From Subtercola boreus (GTDB taxonomy: Bacteria; Actinomycetota; Actinomycetes; Actinomycetales; Microbacteriaceae): 64,000 nucleotides of DNA. The position numbers and the translations under genes are program-made. This document shows, one piece after another, positions 42,716 to 51,035 of this stretch (position 1 is its first letter; every line of letters begins with the position of its first letter). The stretch spans positions 1 through 64,000 of the forward strand of contig NZ_NBXA01000034.1 in the NCBI RefSeq assembly GCF_003399625.1, read 5' to 3'. Under the pieces are notes generated by a model. It was given only the letters and a program-made list of their open reading frames with translations. It ran no database searches and had not been told where the DNA came from.

Positions 42716-42910
42716 GTGGCGAGGGGCGACGGGGCACCATTCGGCTGGCAGTGCCTGCGCTGCGGCACCATCGCACGCAGCCCCGAAAAGCCCTGCGCCG
42801 CCTGCGCGGCCACGATCTTCGAGTGCGTCGCTCTGCCAGAGCCTGGGGCTCCCCCGAAGTCGTCGCTCAGCGAACGGCTGGCCCGGATGCTGCGAACCAA
42901 CCGCCCGTGA
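42716..42910 (+). CDS. Small zinc-ribbon protein
   Basis: A 64-residue protein with GWQCLRCGTIARSPEKPC, then AACAATIFEC: two Cys pairs (CxxC and CxxC-like) that form a probable zinc ribbon. It starts at GTG 42716 with AAGGAGG 5 bases upstream, a strong ribosome-binding site. It follows tRNA-Gly by 40 bp and may be co-transcribed with it. The basic and proline-rich C-terminus has no recognised domain. Function unknown. Confidence 0.68.
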   Translation: MARGDGAPFGWQCLRCGTIARSPEKPCAACAATIFECVALPEPGAPPKSSLSERLARMLRTNRP

Positions 42911-42977
42911 GCGCCCGGGTCTCGGGTCGGGGCCGTGGGCAAGGATGCCCGGATCTCCGTGTCCGTTCCGCTGCCTG

Positions 42978-43646
42978 TCAGTCCGAGGAAGCGGCGCGAG
43001 CGGCCTCCTCGATGCGCGACCGGTAGGCGGCCCACGAGGCGGCGCTCCGAGTGGGGATGTTCGGATCGGCGGGGCCGTTGCCGAGCCGCCCGTCGATCAG
43101 CTCCCGCACGATGTCGGCGTGGCCGGCGTGACGGGCCGTCTCGGCGATCATGTGCACGAGGATCTGGTGGAGGGTCACGGTTCGGCGCTCCGGCTGCCAC
43201 CACGGGACCGACCCCGTGGAAGCGAGGTCGAGCACCTCGATGGTGGCGTCGGCGTGAGCGGCCGAGAAGTGGTGGAAGTCGAGGATGTCGGCGCTCGACT
43301 GAGTGGCGGGAACCCAGAGGTCGGCGTCTTCGAAGGCGTCAGCGAGTGATTCAGCATCCGCGGGCGGCGGGGCTGGCTCGCCTTCCGCCGGAGCGGTGGC
43401 CGCCGCCGCGCCAGCGGCATCCAGAGCCGTGATCTGCTCCGCCACGGGATGCGTCGCGGGGCGCTCGAAGACCTCGCCGAAGTAGCCGAGCTGCACGCTC
43501 GCCACATGCTTCACGAGGCCGAGCAGGTTGGTTCCGGAGGGTGTCAGCGGGCGCCGCATGTCGTACTCGCTCAGCCCGTCGAGCGTGCCGAGCAGGTCGG
43601 CCCGGCGGATGCGGAGGTAGCCGTGCAGGGTCTCTTTCTCGTCCAT
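42978..43646 (-). CDS. DinB family protein (DUF664)
   Basis: A 222-residue four-helix-bundle protein of the DinB/DUF664 superfamily. The three metal-binding histidines fit HVASVQLGYFGEVFERP (His about 46), HQILVHMIAETARHAGHADI (His in the third helix) and the family ending ASWAAYRSRIE. Members include mycothiol-dependent transferases and proteins of unknown role. I start at ATG 43644-43646; GTG 43655 would add three residues. A low-complexity Ala/Pro insert occupies about residues 78-97. Confidence 0.82.
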   Translation of the reverse strand: MDEKETLHGYLRIRRADLLGTLDGLSEYDMRRPLTPSGTNLLGLVKHVASVQLGYFGEVFERPATHPVAEQITALDAAGAAAATAPAEGEPAPPPADAESLADAFEDADLWVPATQSSADILDFHHFSAAHADATIEVLDLASTGSVPWWQPERRTVTLHQILVHMIAETARHAGHADIVRELIDGRLGNGPADPNIPTRSAASWAAYRSRIEEAARAASSD

Positions 43647-43820
43647 GCACCCCACTCTGCCAAAGCGTCAGCGCGCTGACGACCCGCGCACCCGATCGCT
43701 TTCCCGTCTGCGCACGAAGACCGCGAGAAGGCGGCACAAACGGGGAAGCCGGCGGAACCCGTACCATTGACGCGGCGCTCCGATCCTGCTCGGCGCGCAC
43801 CGACGCAGAAGGAAACACAC

Positions 43821-44600
43821 GTGACGACACTCCCCCGGCTGGTGGCATTCGACCTCGACGACACTCTCGCCCCCTCGAAATCGCCGCTCGACCCGGCGAT
43901 GGCGGCACTGCTGATCGAGCTGCTCGACGTCACCGAGGTGTGCATCATCTCAGGTGGCCAGATCGCCCAGTTCCGGATGCAGGTCATCGACAACCTCACC
44001 AGCGCCAGCGACACGCAACTCGAGCACCTGCACCTGATGCCGACCTGCGGCACGCAGTACTACCTGCACCAGAACGGCGAGTGGAACCAGATCTACGCCC
44101 AGAACCTGACCGACGACGAGAAGGCGCGCGCCCTCGACGCCGTCGAACGCGTCGCCCGGAAGCTCGGCTATTGGGAGACGGAGACGTGGGGCCCGATCCT
44201 CGAGGACAGGGGGTCGCAGATCACGTTCTCGGCGCTCGGCCAGGCAGCGCCCGTTGCCGCGAAGACGGCGTGGGACCCGACGGGTGAGAAGAAGAACACC
44301 CTCCGCGAAGCGGCGCAGGCCGAGCTCCCCGACCTCGAGGTGCGGGCCGGCGGATCGACGAGCGTCGACATCACCCGCCGGGGCATCGACAAGGCCTACG
44401 GCATGACGAAGCTCGCGGATCTCACGGGCATCCCCCTCGACGACATGCTGTTCGTGGGCGACCGGCTCGACGAGAGCGGCAACGACTACCCGGTGAAGGT
44501 TCTGGGCGTCGAGTGCGTGGCCGTCGAGGGCTGGCACGACACGGCCGCCTACCTCGGGAAGCTGATCCCGGAGCTCCGGGCCGCGAAGTCGGCCGAGTAG
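43821..44600 (+). CDS. HAD-IIB family hydrolase
   Basis: A 259-residue haloacid-dehalogenase-fold phosphatase, subfamily IIB. Motif I is VAFDLDDTLAPSKSPLD near the N-terminus, motif II is in CIISGGQI, and the late acidic motif is LFVGDRLDESGNDYP, with Lys in DKAYGM. The layout and length resemble phosphomannomutase/trehalose- or sucrose-phosphatase relatives. GTG 43821 is the start, with AGAAGGAAA upstream. The natural phosphate ester is not evident. Confidence 0.85.
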   Translation: MTTLPRLVAFDLDDTLAPSKSPLDPAMAALLIELLDVTEVCIISGGQIAQFRMQVIDNLTSASDTQLEHLHLMPTCGTQYYLHQNGEWNQIYAQNLTDDEKARALDAVERVARKLGYWETETWGPILEDRGSQITFSALGQAAPVAAKTAWDPTGEKKNTLREAAQAELPDLEVRAGGSTSVDITRRGIDKAYGMTKLADLTGIPLDDMLFVGDRLDESGNDYPVKVLGVECVAVEGWHDTAAYLGKLIPELRAAKSAE

Positions 44601-44616
44601 GGGCGCCGGTGGCGAG

Positions 44617-45018
44617 GTGAACGAGCCGGGCGGCGGGGCGGCGGGTGCAGACGCGCTGCCGCTGACGGATGCCCAGCTCGACCACCTCCGACACGAACTG
44701 CACCGGCAACAGAGCGCTCTCCGCACGGAGCTCCGGCGCATGACGGGGTCGCTCGCCGACGTGCGCGAGGCTCGGAGCGACGCCTCGGCCGACGACGAGC
44801 ACGACCCGGAGGGCCCGACGCTCTCGTCGGAGTGGTCGCGCATCGCCGGCGTGACAGATGAACTCGAACGTTCGGTGGCCGCGACCGGCGCCGCGCTCGA
44901 ACGCCTCGCGGCGGGCACCTTCGGAACGTGCATCCGGTGCGGGCGGCAGATCGGCTTCGGGCGTCTGGATGCCCGGCCCTCGGCCGCGCTCTGCATCACC
45001 TGCGCGCGCCTGGCCTGA
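44617..45018 (+). CDS. DksA/TraR C4-type zinc-finger protein
   Basis: A 133-residue protein with a helical N-terminal half (DAQLDHLRHELHRQQSALRT) and a C-terminal DksA/TraR zinc finger, CIRCGRQIGFGRLDARPSAA and CITCA. In actinobacteria such proteins may modulate RNA polymerase (RbpA/CarD-like roles are separate). It begins at GTG 44617, 16 bp after the HAD gene, and is probably co-transcribed with it. Confidence 0.8.
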   Translation: MNEPGGGAAGADALPLTDAQLDHLRHELHRQQSALRTELRRMTGSLADVREARSDASADDEHDPEGPTLSSEWSRIAGVTDELERSVAATGAALERLAAGTFGTCIRCGRQIGFGRLDARPSAALCITCARLA

Positions 45019-45046
45019 TCTCTCCCCTCGCGGCCGCGCTCCCCCG

Positions 45047-46969
45047 TCACCCGTCGGCGTTCACCGCGTAGGTCGCGCCCTGCACCGTGAGCTGGCCGGT
45101 TCCGTTCCAGTTCGTGCGGAGTTGCAGCGTGGCCGGCACGATGTTCTCCAGCTCGACGACGCGGCTCACCGTCACCTCGGCCCCGGCGGTACCTGTCAGC
45201 GCCTCCTCCGGCGGAGCCGTGGCATGCGCCGGCACAGGCTGCCAGCTCCCGACGACGACCGAGGTCGGAGCCGTGCTCGTGTAGGTGAGGGTGAGCGTGT
45301 AGCTGCCGGCCCGCATCAGGGTGATCGGCCCCTCCGTGAAGGGGCCGGCCGTCTGGCCAGTGGCCGCCGAGGCCGAGACCCCGCCGGGCTCCGCCTCGCC
45401 CTGGAGCACGACGAGCTCGGAGGCCCGGTAGTGCCGCGTCGGAGCCGGGCTGTCGGCGGTGAGGCCCGCGAGCAGCACTGCGGCAGAGAGGCCGGCAGCA
45501 ACGGGCATCCAGACCGCAGGGCGCGCCAGGCGCCCCAGACGCCCCCGGCCTGCCGCGAATCCGGTGAGGAGCAGCATGAGCACCACGGCCGCCCAGACGT
45601 AGTTCGGCAGGAAGGCGGAGGCCCACGATTCGTCGTAGAGGGCCGGCAGGGCGTTCTGCAGGGGAAAGAAGAACACGCTGTAATTCAGGAGCCACGGCAG
45701 GGGATCCTGCCGGTAGAGAAGTCGTCCCCCGAACTCGAGGAACGTCGGTGAGAAGGTCAGCACGGCCCAGAACGCCGCAGAGAGGGCGACGCCGATGGCG
45801 CAGACGATCATCCAGACCACCCGGCGTCGTTCGGCGAGGAGGCCGAGGGCGAACAGGGTTGCGATACCGAACACCAGCGCACCCGCGTACTGGAACCGAC
45901 CGTTCAGCGAGTACCCGCCGTACTCATTCGCCAGGAGGGCGTTGGGCACGATCAGGGCGAGGAGAACCAGCGCCCAGACGAGCGCGAAGCGCCTCCTCGC
46001 CGCAACGAGGAGGCCCACTCCGACGAGGCCGGCGAAGGCGATCGGACTCTGGAACACGATGCCCTGGTTCTGATCGATCGCCAGCCCGGCGAAAGCCATC
46101 AGTGCGGCAGGCCCCACGTCGAAGGCCCCCGGCTCATAGGGCCCCGTGAGGTTCGAGAACGCGTACAGGTTGACGGCGAACAGGAGGCCGAGCAGCAGGG
46201 CGACGGGCATCACGATGACAGCGGCGCGACCCCAGCGGCGAGAGCGCCCGGAGCCTCGGGTCACGTGTTCGCGCCGAACGATCGCCACGGCGAGCGCGGC
46301 CGCGAGAATGAGGGCCGGCAGAGCGAACTTGATCTGCAGCAGCGGTAGGTAGCCCACCGCCACACCCATCAGCGCCTCGCGCCAGACCGGCCGGCTCCGG
46401 GTCGCCGTCAGCAGCCAGTAGAGACCCACGAGACACAGCACGCCCGCGGGGATGTCGGGAAAGATCTGGTTCGCCCCCGGCAGCAGGGGCATGCCGAGGC
46501 CGACGGCCGCGACCGAGACCGCGCGAACCGTCGTCGACGCCATGAAGACGCCGCTGATCTTCCAGAACAGCAGGAGCGCGGCGCCTCCCACCAGAACCAG
46601 GAACACCTTGACGCCGAGCACCCCCTGAAGGGCGTACGGCACGGCGATCAGGAGGGGAAGCCCGAAGCTGTGGATGTTGAAGAGACCGTGCGGGCCGAGG
46701 TAGGCGTGGGTGTTGGCCGGTGTCGGCGCTTCGGCGATGGTCCCCCCGAAGAACAGCCCCTGCTCGAATGCCTCCCGGTAGGGAACGGTCTGCTCGAGCG
46801 TGTGGTCGACGAGGATGCCCCGGGCGATCACCAGGTAGTGCGGTTCATCCCCGGTGAGGGTGAAGCCGGCGTTCTGCCACGCGAGCAGGGTGGTGAGCGC
46901 GGCGGTGAGGTAGAGGAGCAGGATGCCCGCGGGAATCATCGCGGTGCGGAACCGTGGCAGCCAGATCAC
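45047..46969 (-). CDS. Polytopic membrane protein, GT-C glycosyltransferase-like
   Basis: A 640-residue protein with about 11-13 hydrophobic segments and a C-terminal soluble beta-rich region (about 520-640). The early loop GDEPHYLVIARGI carries the Asp-Glu pair typical of GT-C glycosyltransferases such as protein mannosyltransferase or ArnT. This suggests a polyprenyl-phosphate-sugar-dependent transfer at the outer face of the membrane. GTG 46969 is used, with GGGAG too close; an ATG 30 bases further in is possible. It lies directly after the marR gene with a 9-bp gap. Acceptor unknown. Confidence 0.68.
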   Translation of the reverse strand: MIWLPRFRTAMIPAGILLLYLTAALTTLLAWQNAGFTLTGDEPHYLVIARGILVDHTLEQTVPYREAFEQGLFFGGTIAEAPTPANTHAYLGPHGLFNIHSFGLPLLIAVPYALQGVLGVKVFLVLVGGAALLLFWKISGVFMASTTVRAVSVAAVGLGMPLLPGANQIFPDIPAGVLCLVGLYWLLTATRSRPVWREALMGVAVGYLPLLQIKFALPALILAAALAVAIVRREHVTRGSGRSRRWGRAAVIVMPVALLLGLLFAVNLYAFSNLTGPYEPGAFDVGPAALMAFAGLAIDQNQGIVFQSPIAFAGLVGVGLLVAARRRFALVWALVLLALIVPNALLANEYGGYSLNGRFQYAGALVFGIATLFALGLLAERRRVVWMIVCAIGVALSAAFWAVLTFSPTFLEFGGRLLYRQDPLPWLLNYSVFFFPLQNALPALYDESWASAFLPNYVWAAVVLMLLLTGFAAGRGRLGRLARPAVWMPVAAGLSAAVLLAGLTADSPAPTRHYRASELVVLQGEAEPGGVSASAATGQTAGPFTEGPITLMRAGSYTLTLTYTSTAPTSVVVGSWQPVPAHATAPPEEALTGTAGAEVTVSRVVELENIVPATLQLRTNWNGTGQLTVQGATYAVNADG

Positions 46970-46978
46970 CTCCCGAAG

Positions 46979-47488
46979 CTACCGCACCGCCGGCTCCGAA
47001 ACCGAGGCGGAGCTGCTCGAGGTCGAACCGACTGAGCTCGAGCGGGCCGAGGCCGAGATCACGCGGTGGAGCACTTCGCGGAGCTCCTCGAGTTCGGCGA
47101 CCGACATGTCCAGCGCCGCTGCGACCCGTGGCGGGATCGTCTCAGCCGCGGCCCGGAGGGCCTGGCCGGTCTCGGTGAGGGTGATGTCGAGCATCCGTTC
47201 GTCTGCAGCGTTCCGCTCGCGGCGGAGGTGCCCGGCCGCCTCGAGCCTCCGCAGCAGCGGCGAGAGGGTCGCGGGTTCGAGGCTGAGCGCCGAGGCGAGG
47301 CCCCGGAGGGAGCGCGGGCTCTGCTCCCAGAGCGCGAGCATCACGAGGTACTGCGGGTGGGTGAGCCCGAGGGGGTCGAGGATCGGCCGGTAGAGCCCGA
47401 TCACATTCCGGGCCGCGACGGCCAGGGCGTAACAGACCTGGTTCTCGAGGGCGAGTGGATCCTCGGTCGATGTCGTCGAATGTGGCAT
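46979..47488 (-). CDS. MarR family regulator, OhrR-like
   Basis: A 169-residue MarR protein. The N-terminus ENQVCYALAVAARNVIGLYR with Cys19 and the following LDPLGLTHPQYLVMLALWE match the peroxide-sensing OhrR group, where that cysteine is oxidised by organic hydroperoxide. The winged helix is about 55-110 (LSLEPATLSPLLRRLEAAGH). The tail is Ser-rich. No ohr gene follows; a membrane protein gene is downstream and a small Cys protein is divergent. A TTAGT-AC-ACTAA palindrome lies in the divergent gap. Confidence 0.84.
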   Translation of the reverse strand: MPHSTTSTEDPLALENQVCYALAVAARNVIGLYRPILDPLGLTHPQYLVMLALWEQSPRSLRGLASALSLEPATLSPLLRRLEAAGHLRRERNAADERMLDITLTETGQALRAAAETIPPRVAAALDMSVAELEELREVLHRVISASARSSSVGSTSSSSASVSEPAVR

Positions 47489-47503
47489 TTCCCGTCCAAT
47501 CAG

Positions 47504-47515
47504 TTAGTACACTAA
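47504..47515. promoter_or_regulatory. OhrR/MarR-type operator palindrome
   Basis: TTAGTACACTAA has perfect 5-bp arms (TTAGT/ACTAA) around AC, and lies between the ohrR-like start (47488) and the small-protein start (47520). It resembles known OhrR sites in sequence and placement, overlapping the promoters of both divergent genes. The coordinates may be off by one base. Confidence 0.55.
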
Positions 47516-47519
47516 TGAT

Positions 47520-47765
47520 ATGGGAACGAACGATCCGCACAAGCCGACGCTGAAGGAGGCCGGCGGGCTGGGCAACTGGCTGAACGCACGCCTCTTCCCC
47601 TACCTCGGGCCGCCGCCCCTCGGTCCGATCGACACCGAATCCGCCGAGTCGAAGGCCGCCCGGGCGCAAGCGGGGTCGTGCCCGCTCTGCGGGAACCTGA
47701 TGTCCGACCACGAGATCGATCGCTCCGGCGAGCGCACGCAGCTCTACTGCCCCCCAGCCGCCTGA
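47520..47765 (+). CDS. Small cysteine-containing protein of unknown function
   Basis: An 81-residue protein. The N-terminal part is moderately polar (GGLGNWLNARLFPYLGPPPLG) and the C-terminus has a possible metal site, CPLCGNLMSDHEIDRSG followed by QLYC. The start ATG 47520 immediately follows the OhrR-type palindrome with almost no leader. Divergent location suggests that it is the regulated partner of the OhrR-like protein. I do not recognise a named family. Confidence 0.6.
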   Translation: MGTNDPHKPTLKEAGGLGNWLNARLFPYLGPPPLGPIDTESAESKAARAQAGSCPLCGNLMSDHEIDRSGERTQLYCPPAA

Positions 47766-47902
47766 CGCTCCCAGCGGAATCCGCGGCCGCAATGAGAGGC
47801 CGGCTGACGCAGATCTGCTGAATGGGAATTACCAACCCAGTTCTGCGTTGGCGTAGAGACCGGTCGTCGAGCGACGACCGTCCCTCGGACCAGGAGCACA
47901 CC

Positions 47903-48613
47903 ATGTCGACATCCCTCAGCGGATCAACCGTTCTGATCACCGGAGCGAACGGAGGCCTCGGCGTGCAGTTCGTCACGCAGGCCCTCGCCCGAGGAGCTGC
48001 GAAGGTGTACGCCAGCGCGCGCACGCCGCGCCTCTGGGACGACCCCCGCGTCGTGCCGCTCGCGCTCGACGTGACCGACGAGGCATCCGTCGCCGCCGCA
48101 GCCGAGCTCGCCGGCGACGTCACGATCGTGGTCAACAACGCGGGCATCCCGGGAAGCGGGGCGCTGGTGACAGAAAGCCTGGCCGAGGTCCGCAGGGTCT
48201 TCGACACCAACTTCTTCGGCGCCCTCGCCGTGGCGCAGAAGTTCGCGCCCGTGCTCGCCCGGAACGGCGGCGGAGCCCTCCTCGACGTGCATTCCGTGCT
48301 CAGCTGGATCGGTCTCGCCGGAACGTACAGCGCATCGAAGGCGGCGTTCTGGTCGGCGACGAACTCCCTTCGCATCGAACTCGCCCCGCAGGGCACCCAG
48401 GTCGTCGGCCTCCACCTCGGCTACACAGACACGCCGATGACAGCCGGGATCGATGCCCCGATGAACGATCCGGCCGACGTCGTGCGGGCAGCCTACGACG
48501 GACTCGAGGCCGGCGAACTCGAAGTGCTCGCCGACGAGCTGAGCGCCAGCGTCAAGGCCGGGCTCGCCGGGCCGATCGGCGCGCTCTACCCGCAGTTCGC
48601 CTCGGTGTCATAG
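47903..48613 (+). CDS. SDR family oxidoreductase
   Basis: A 236-residue short-chain dehydrogenase. Motifs are LITGANGGLGVQFVTQA, VVNNAGIPGSGA, the catalytic Ser in LLDVHSVLSWIG and TYSASKAA with Tyr and Lys. ATG 47903 has AGGAG upstream. In the 137-bp gap before it I see CCAAC-N10-GTTGG (about 47833-47852) as a possible control element. The substrate is unknown. Confidence 0.86.
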   Translation: MSTSLSGSTVLITGANGGLGVQFVTQALARGAAKVYASARTPRLWDDPRVVPLALDVTDEASVAAAAELAGDVTIVVNNAGIPGSGALVTESLAEVRRVFDTNFFGALAVAQKFAPVLARNGGGALLDVHSVLSWIGLAGTYSASKAAFWSATNSLRIELAPQGTQVVGLHLGYTDTPMTAGIDAPMNDPADVVRAAYDGLEAGELEVLADELSASVKAGLAGPIGALYPQFASVS

Positions 48614-48619
48614 CGCGTT

Positions 48620-48667
48620 GCGGTGGGCGGTGGGAGGGGGGCGGTCGGAGGGCCGGCCCCCCACCGC
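48620..48667. terminator. GC-rich hairpin between convergent genes
   Basis: A G-rich run containing GCGGTGGG and GGGGGGC is followed after a short spacer by GGCCCCCCACCGC. The pairing arms make a very stable stem between the convergent SDR and Asp23-like genes. It lacks a clear T tract, so intrinsic termination is only probable. Confidence 0.45.
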
Positions 48668-48670
48668 GCC

Positions 48671-49006
48671 TCAGCCGATGCGGGCGACCTTCACCGCGAT
48701 GCTGAGCTGCTGCAGAGGATCGGTGAGGGCCGGAGCGAGCTGTTCGGCGATCGCGTCGTAGACGTCGCGGCACACCTGCGTGGCGGGCACCGCTTCGCTC
48801 ACACCGATCGTCACGGCGACGACGAGCTCGCCGTCCACCTCCGACACCGCCACCAGGTCGGGCTCCACGACTCCGCGGGTGACGAGCTGCGTCACCTTCG
48901 ACGCCGTGGCGACGACCACCGGCGCCGACGAGTAGACCTCGGTGACTCCGGGCACGTTCCGCACCGTCTCGGTCAGCGCGAGGGTCACAGCGGTTCGGTC
49001 ATCCAT
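48671..49006 (-). CDS. Small Asp23/Gls24-like protein
   Basis: A 111-residue protein with LALTETVRNVPGVTEVYSSA and VDGELVVAVTIGVSEAVPA, a beta-alpha pattern close to one Asp23/Gls24 domain but with little else. It is the last gene of a minus-strand set (ECF sigma factor, Asp23-like, this gene), 10 bp after the preceding one. It probably belongs to the envelope/alkaline-stress complex encoded on both sides of 50.3 kb. Confidence 0.7.
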   Translation of the reverse strand: MDDRTAVTLALTETVRNVPGVTEVYSSAPVVVATASKVTQLVTRGVVEPDLVAVSEVDGELVVAVTIGVSEAVPATQVCRDVYDAIAEQLAPALTDPLQQLSIAVKVARIG

Positions 49007-49016
49007 CTCGGGCCTC

Positions 49017-49637
49017 TCACTCGATCTCTTCGACAGACGCCTCACCGAGGCTCCGCGACAGATGCACATCGTGCACCGTCACGTCGATCGCCACGATGTT
49101 CAGCTCCGTGTGCTTCAGCAGTTCCGCATAGATCGCCTCGCGGATGCGCGCCGCAGCCAGCGGGATCGACTCTCCCCAGAAGACGCTGGCGTCGACGAGC
49201 ACCGAGACGGGCTCGCCCGGCACTCCCACTTCGCCCTGCAGGGTGCAGCGGCCGATCAGCACGCCCGAGACCGTGTCGCCAGCCGCCCGGATGAGCCCGC
49301 GAACGGCTCCCTCCGTGAGAATGAGCGAGGCCTGGGCCGACGGATGCTGCACGGGGATGCTCCGCCCGGCCTGCGCCTCGAAGCCGATGCTGTTCAGGAT
49401 GCCCGCGATGAAGCTCTCGTCTGTTGCCGGTTGCTCCGCGACATCCGATTCCAGCAGCGCCAGCGAGATGGTGCGGAGCCGCAGCATGGCAGCCAGCGCG
49501 ATCTGGCAGCCGGGCGACGACTCGATGCTGGGGTCGAGGGGCTGGCGGCCTGCCGCGAGGTAGTCGCTCAGCTCGTCGATGGTGTGGCCGTCGAGGTCGG
49601 CCGGTTCGAAGCCTTCGAGTTCGATGTCGTCGGTCAT
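49017..49637 (-). CDS. Asp23/Gls24-like envelope-stress protein
   Basis: A 206-residue protein. The N-terminal helical part (FEPADLDGHTIDELSDYLAA and IALAAMLRLRTISLAL) resembles an anti-sigma-like tether region. The C-terminal half (about 125-205) carries an Asp23-type domain, VSVLVDASVFWGESIPLAAA then DVTVHDVHL. It overlaps the sigma-factor stop (ATGA), so the two proteins are coupled, and a role in controlling or sensing for that sigma factor is a fair inference. No membrane segment is visible. Confidence 0.72.
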   Translation of the reverse strand: MTDDIELEGFEPADLDGHTIDELSDYLAAGRQPLDPSIESSPGCQIALAAMLRLRTISLALLESDVAEQPATDESFIAGILNSIGFEAQAGRSIPVQHPSAQASLILTEGAVRGLIRAAGDTVSGVLIGRCTLQGEVGVPGEPVSVLVDASVFWGESIPLAAARIREAIYAELLKHTELNIVAIDVTVHDVHLSRSLGEASVEEIE

Positions 49638-50197
49638 CGCCACGCCTCCATCTCTCGGATCAGGTTCTTGCGGGCCCGCGCCAGCACGCCACGAACAGTC
49701 GAGACGGGCAGGTCGAGTTCCCGGGCGATGTCGTCGTAACTGTACCCGGCGATCTCCTTGAGGACCCAGCACTGGCGCTGCTCGGCCGGCATGTCATTCA
49801 GGGCGCGGCTGAGGGCCGCCTCCCGGGAGTGGGCCTCAGCGACCTGCGGCGGCGTGCTCGAGTGCGGCGCCTCCTGCTCGTGGTCGTCGATGTCGACGTG
49901 GAGCTTGCGCACACGGATGCGGTCGATGCTCTTGCGGCTCACGATCCGCATCAGCCAGCTCTTCACAACGCTCGGGTCGGTGAGCGTCGACAGCTGCTGC
50001 CAGGCCGTGATGAAGGATTCCTGCACCACATCGTCGGTCTCGTCGTTCGAACCGAGCACCCGGGTCGCGTAGGCCCGCATCAGCGGGCTGTACCGGCGCA
50101 CCAGCACCTCGAACGCCCGCACGTCACCGTCGGCCGCGCGGCCCGCGAGGGTGCGGTCGTCGGCGTCGGTGAGCGAGGGCACGGATCGTGCTTCCAT
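49634..50197 (-). CDS. ECF-type RNA polymerase sigma factor
   Basis: A 187-residue sigma-70-family protein of ECF type. Region 2 covers about 20-85 (AFEVLVRRYSPLMRAYATRV, then DDVVQESFITAWQQL). Region 4 covers about 125-180 (ALNDMPAEQRQCWVLKEIAG, then YSYDDIARELDLPVSTVRGV). ATG 50195-50197 is chosen because it begins the conserved part; the frame is open 17 codons further. It is divergent from the Asp23 operon at 50365 and is likely to direct stress expression of both units. Confidence 0.86.
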   Translation of the reverse strand: MEARSVPSLTDADDRTLAGRAADGDVRAFEVLVRRYSPLMRAYATRVLGSNDETDDVVQESFITAWQQLSTLTDPSVVKSWLMRIVSRKSIDRIRVRKLHVDIDDHEQEAPHSSTPPQVAEAHSREAALSRALNDMPAEQRQCWVLKEIAGYSYDDIARELDLPVSTVRGVLARARKNLIREMEAWR

Positions 50198-50266
50198 CCG
50201 ATTACGCCTCCACTCACGAGCATCCACCATCCGACCACTTGCACACATCGGAAAAAAAGTTCAAGT

Positions 50267-50295
50267 GGTGGCGTGACGATTCTGTCACTGCCACC
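50267..50295. promoter_or_regulatory. Hairpin/inverted repeat in sigma-Asp23 divergent gap
   Basis: GGTGGCGTGAC (50267-50277) pairs with GTCAC-T-GCCACC (50284-50295), an 11-bp stem with a single bulged base and a 6-base loop. It lies mid-way in the 167-bp gap between the sigma factor and the Asp23 operon. It could be an operator or an mRNA leader structure of either unit. Confidence 0.4.
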
Positions 50296-50364
50296 GTCCT
50301 AGTAGTGACTATCTCACACCACCTCCGGAACCCCGGGGGTCTGCACACACCACAGGAGCATTCC

Positions 50365-50835
50365 ATGGCCAACACCACCACCCCCGCAACGCCCGTCGCC
50401 CCGGCAACCGTCGGTTCGGTCGCTCGGTCGAACACCATGCCCATTGCCGAGACCGCCATCGGCAAGACCACCATCAACGACAGCGTCGTTGCCAAGGTGG
50501 CCGGAATCGCCGCCCGCGAGGTCAGCGGAGTGCACGCCCTCGGCGGCGGAGCCGCCCGCGTCATCGGTTCCATCCGCAACGCGGTCAACAACACCGACCT
50601 CTCGCAGGGCATCAGCGTCGAGGTCGGCGAGACCCAGGTCGCCGTCGACGTGATCATCGTCGCCGAGTACCCGGTTGCGCTGCAGGATGTCGCCAACGAC
50701 GTCCGTTCGTCGATCATCGACGCCATCGAGAACCTCGTGGGCCTTCAGGTCACCGAGGTCAACGTGACGGTCGACGATGTCTTCATCCCGTCGGCTGACG
50801 ACAACGCTTCCGAAGCCGAAGCCCGGGTCCAGTAG
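50365..50835 (+). CDS. Asp23/Gls24 family envelope stress response protein
   Basis: A 156-residue member of the Asp23 family, which forms a membrane-associated layer linked to cell-envelope stress. The typical core is IGKTTINDSVVAKVAGIAAR, EVSGVHALGGG, ISVEVGETQVAVDVIIVAEY and VTEVNVTVDDVFIP. CAGGAG lies 6 bases before the ATG. It heads an operon with a DUF2273 protein, another Asp23-like protein, a DUF6286 protein and an AmaP-like membrane anchor. Confidence 0.88.
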   Translation: MANTTTPATPVAPATVGSVARSNTMPIAETAIGKTTINDSVVAKVAGIAAREVSGVHALGGGAARVIGSIRNAVNNTDLSQGISVEVGETQVAVDVIIVAEYPVALQDVANDVRSSIIDAIENLVGLQVTEVNVTVDDVFIPSADDNASEAEARVQ

Positions 50836-50837
50836 TC

Positions 50838-51035
50838 ATGTCCTCCTCAGCAACGCGCGCGGGCATCGTCATCGGTGCTGTTCTCGCGCTCACCGGGATC
50901 GCGTTCGGGTTCTGGGCCTTCGTCTTCGTGGCTGTCGCCATGGCGATCGGTGCGATCATCGGCCGGGTCATCGAGGGCAAGCTCGACCTCTCGGCCGTGA
51001 TCGGCGCGTTCCAAGGGAAGCGCTCGTCGTCATGA
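50838..51035 (+). CDS. DUF2273-type small membrane protein
   Basis: A 65-residue protein with two hydrophobic helices, GIVIGAVLALTGIAFGFWAF and FVAVAMAIGAIIGRVIEG, and a basic C-terminus. This is the usual DUF2273 protein found beside Asp23 and AmaP. It starts 2 bp after the Asp23 stop and overlaps the next gene by 4 bp. Confidence 0.8.
   Translation: MSSSATRAGIVIGAVLALTGIAFGFWAFVFVAVAMAIGAIIGRVIEGKLDLSAVIGAFQGKRSSS

Noticed and set aside
43950-45695. 581-codon minus-strand open frame across HAD, DksA-like and part of the membrane-protein gene
   Set aside because: It is opposite or out of frame to three real genes with clear motifs; composition is typical of antisense high-GC frames.
50267-50295. 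Calling the hairpin an intrinsic terminator
   Set aside because: It lies between divergent starts, not downstream of a gene, and the T-rich run on the minus strand is separated from the stem by about 8 bases.
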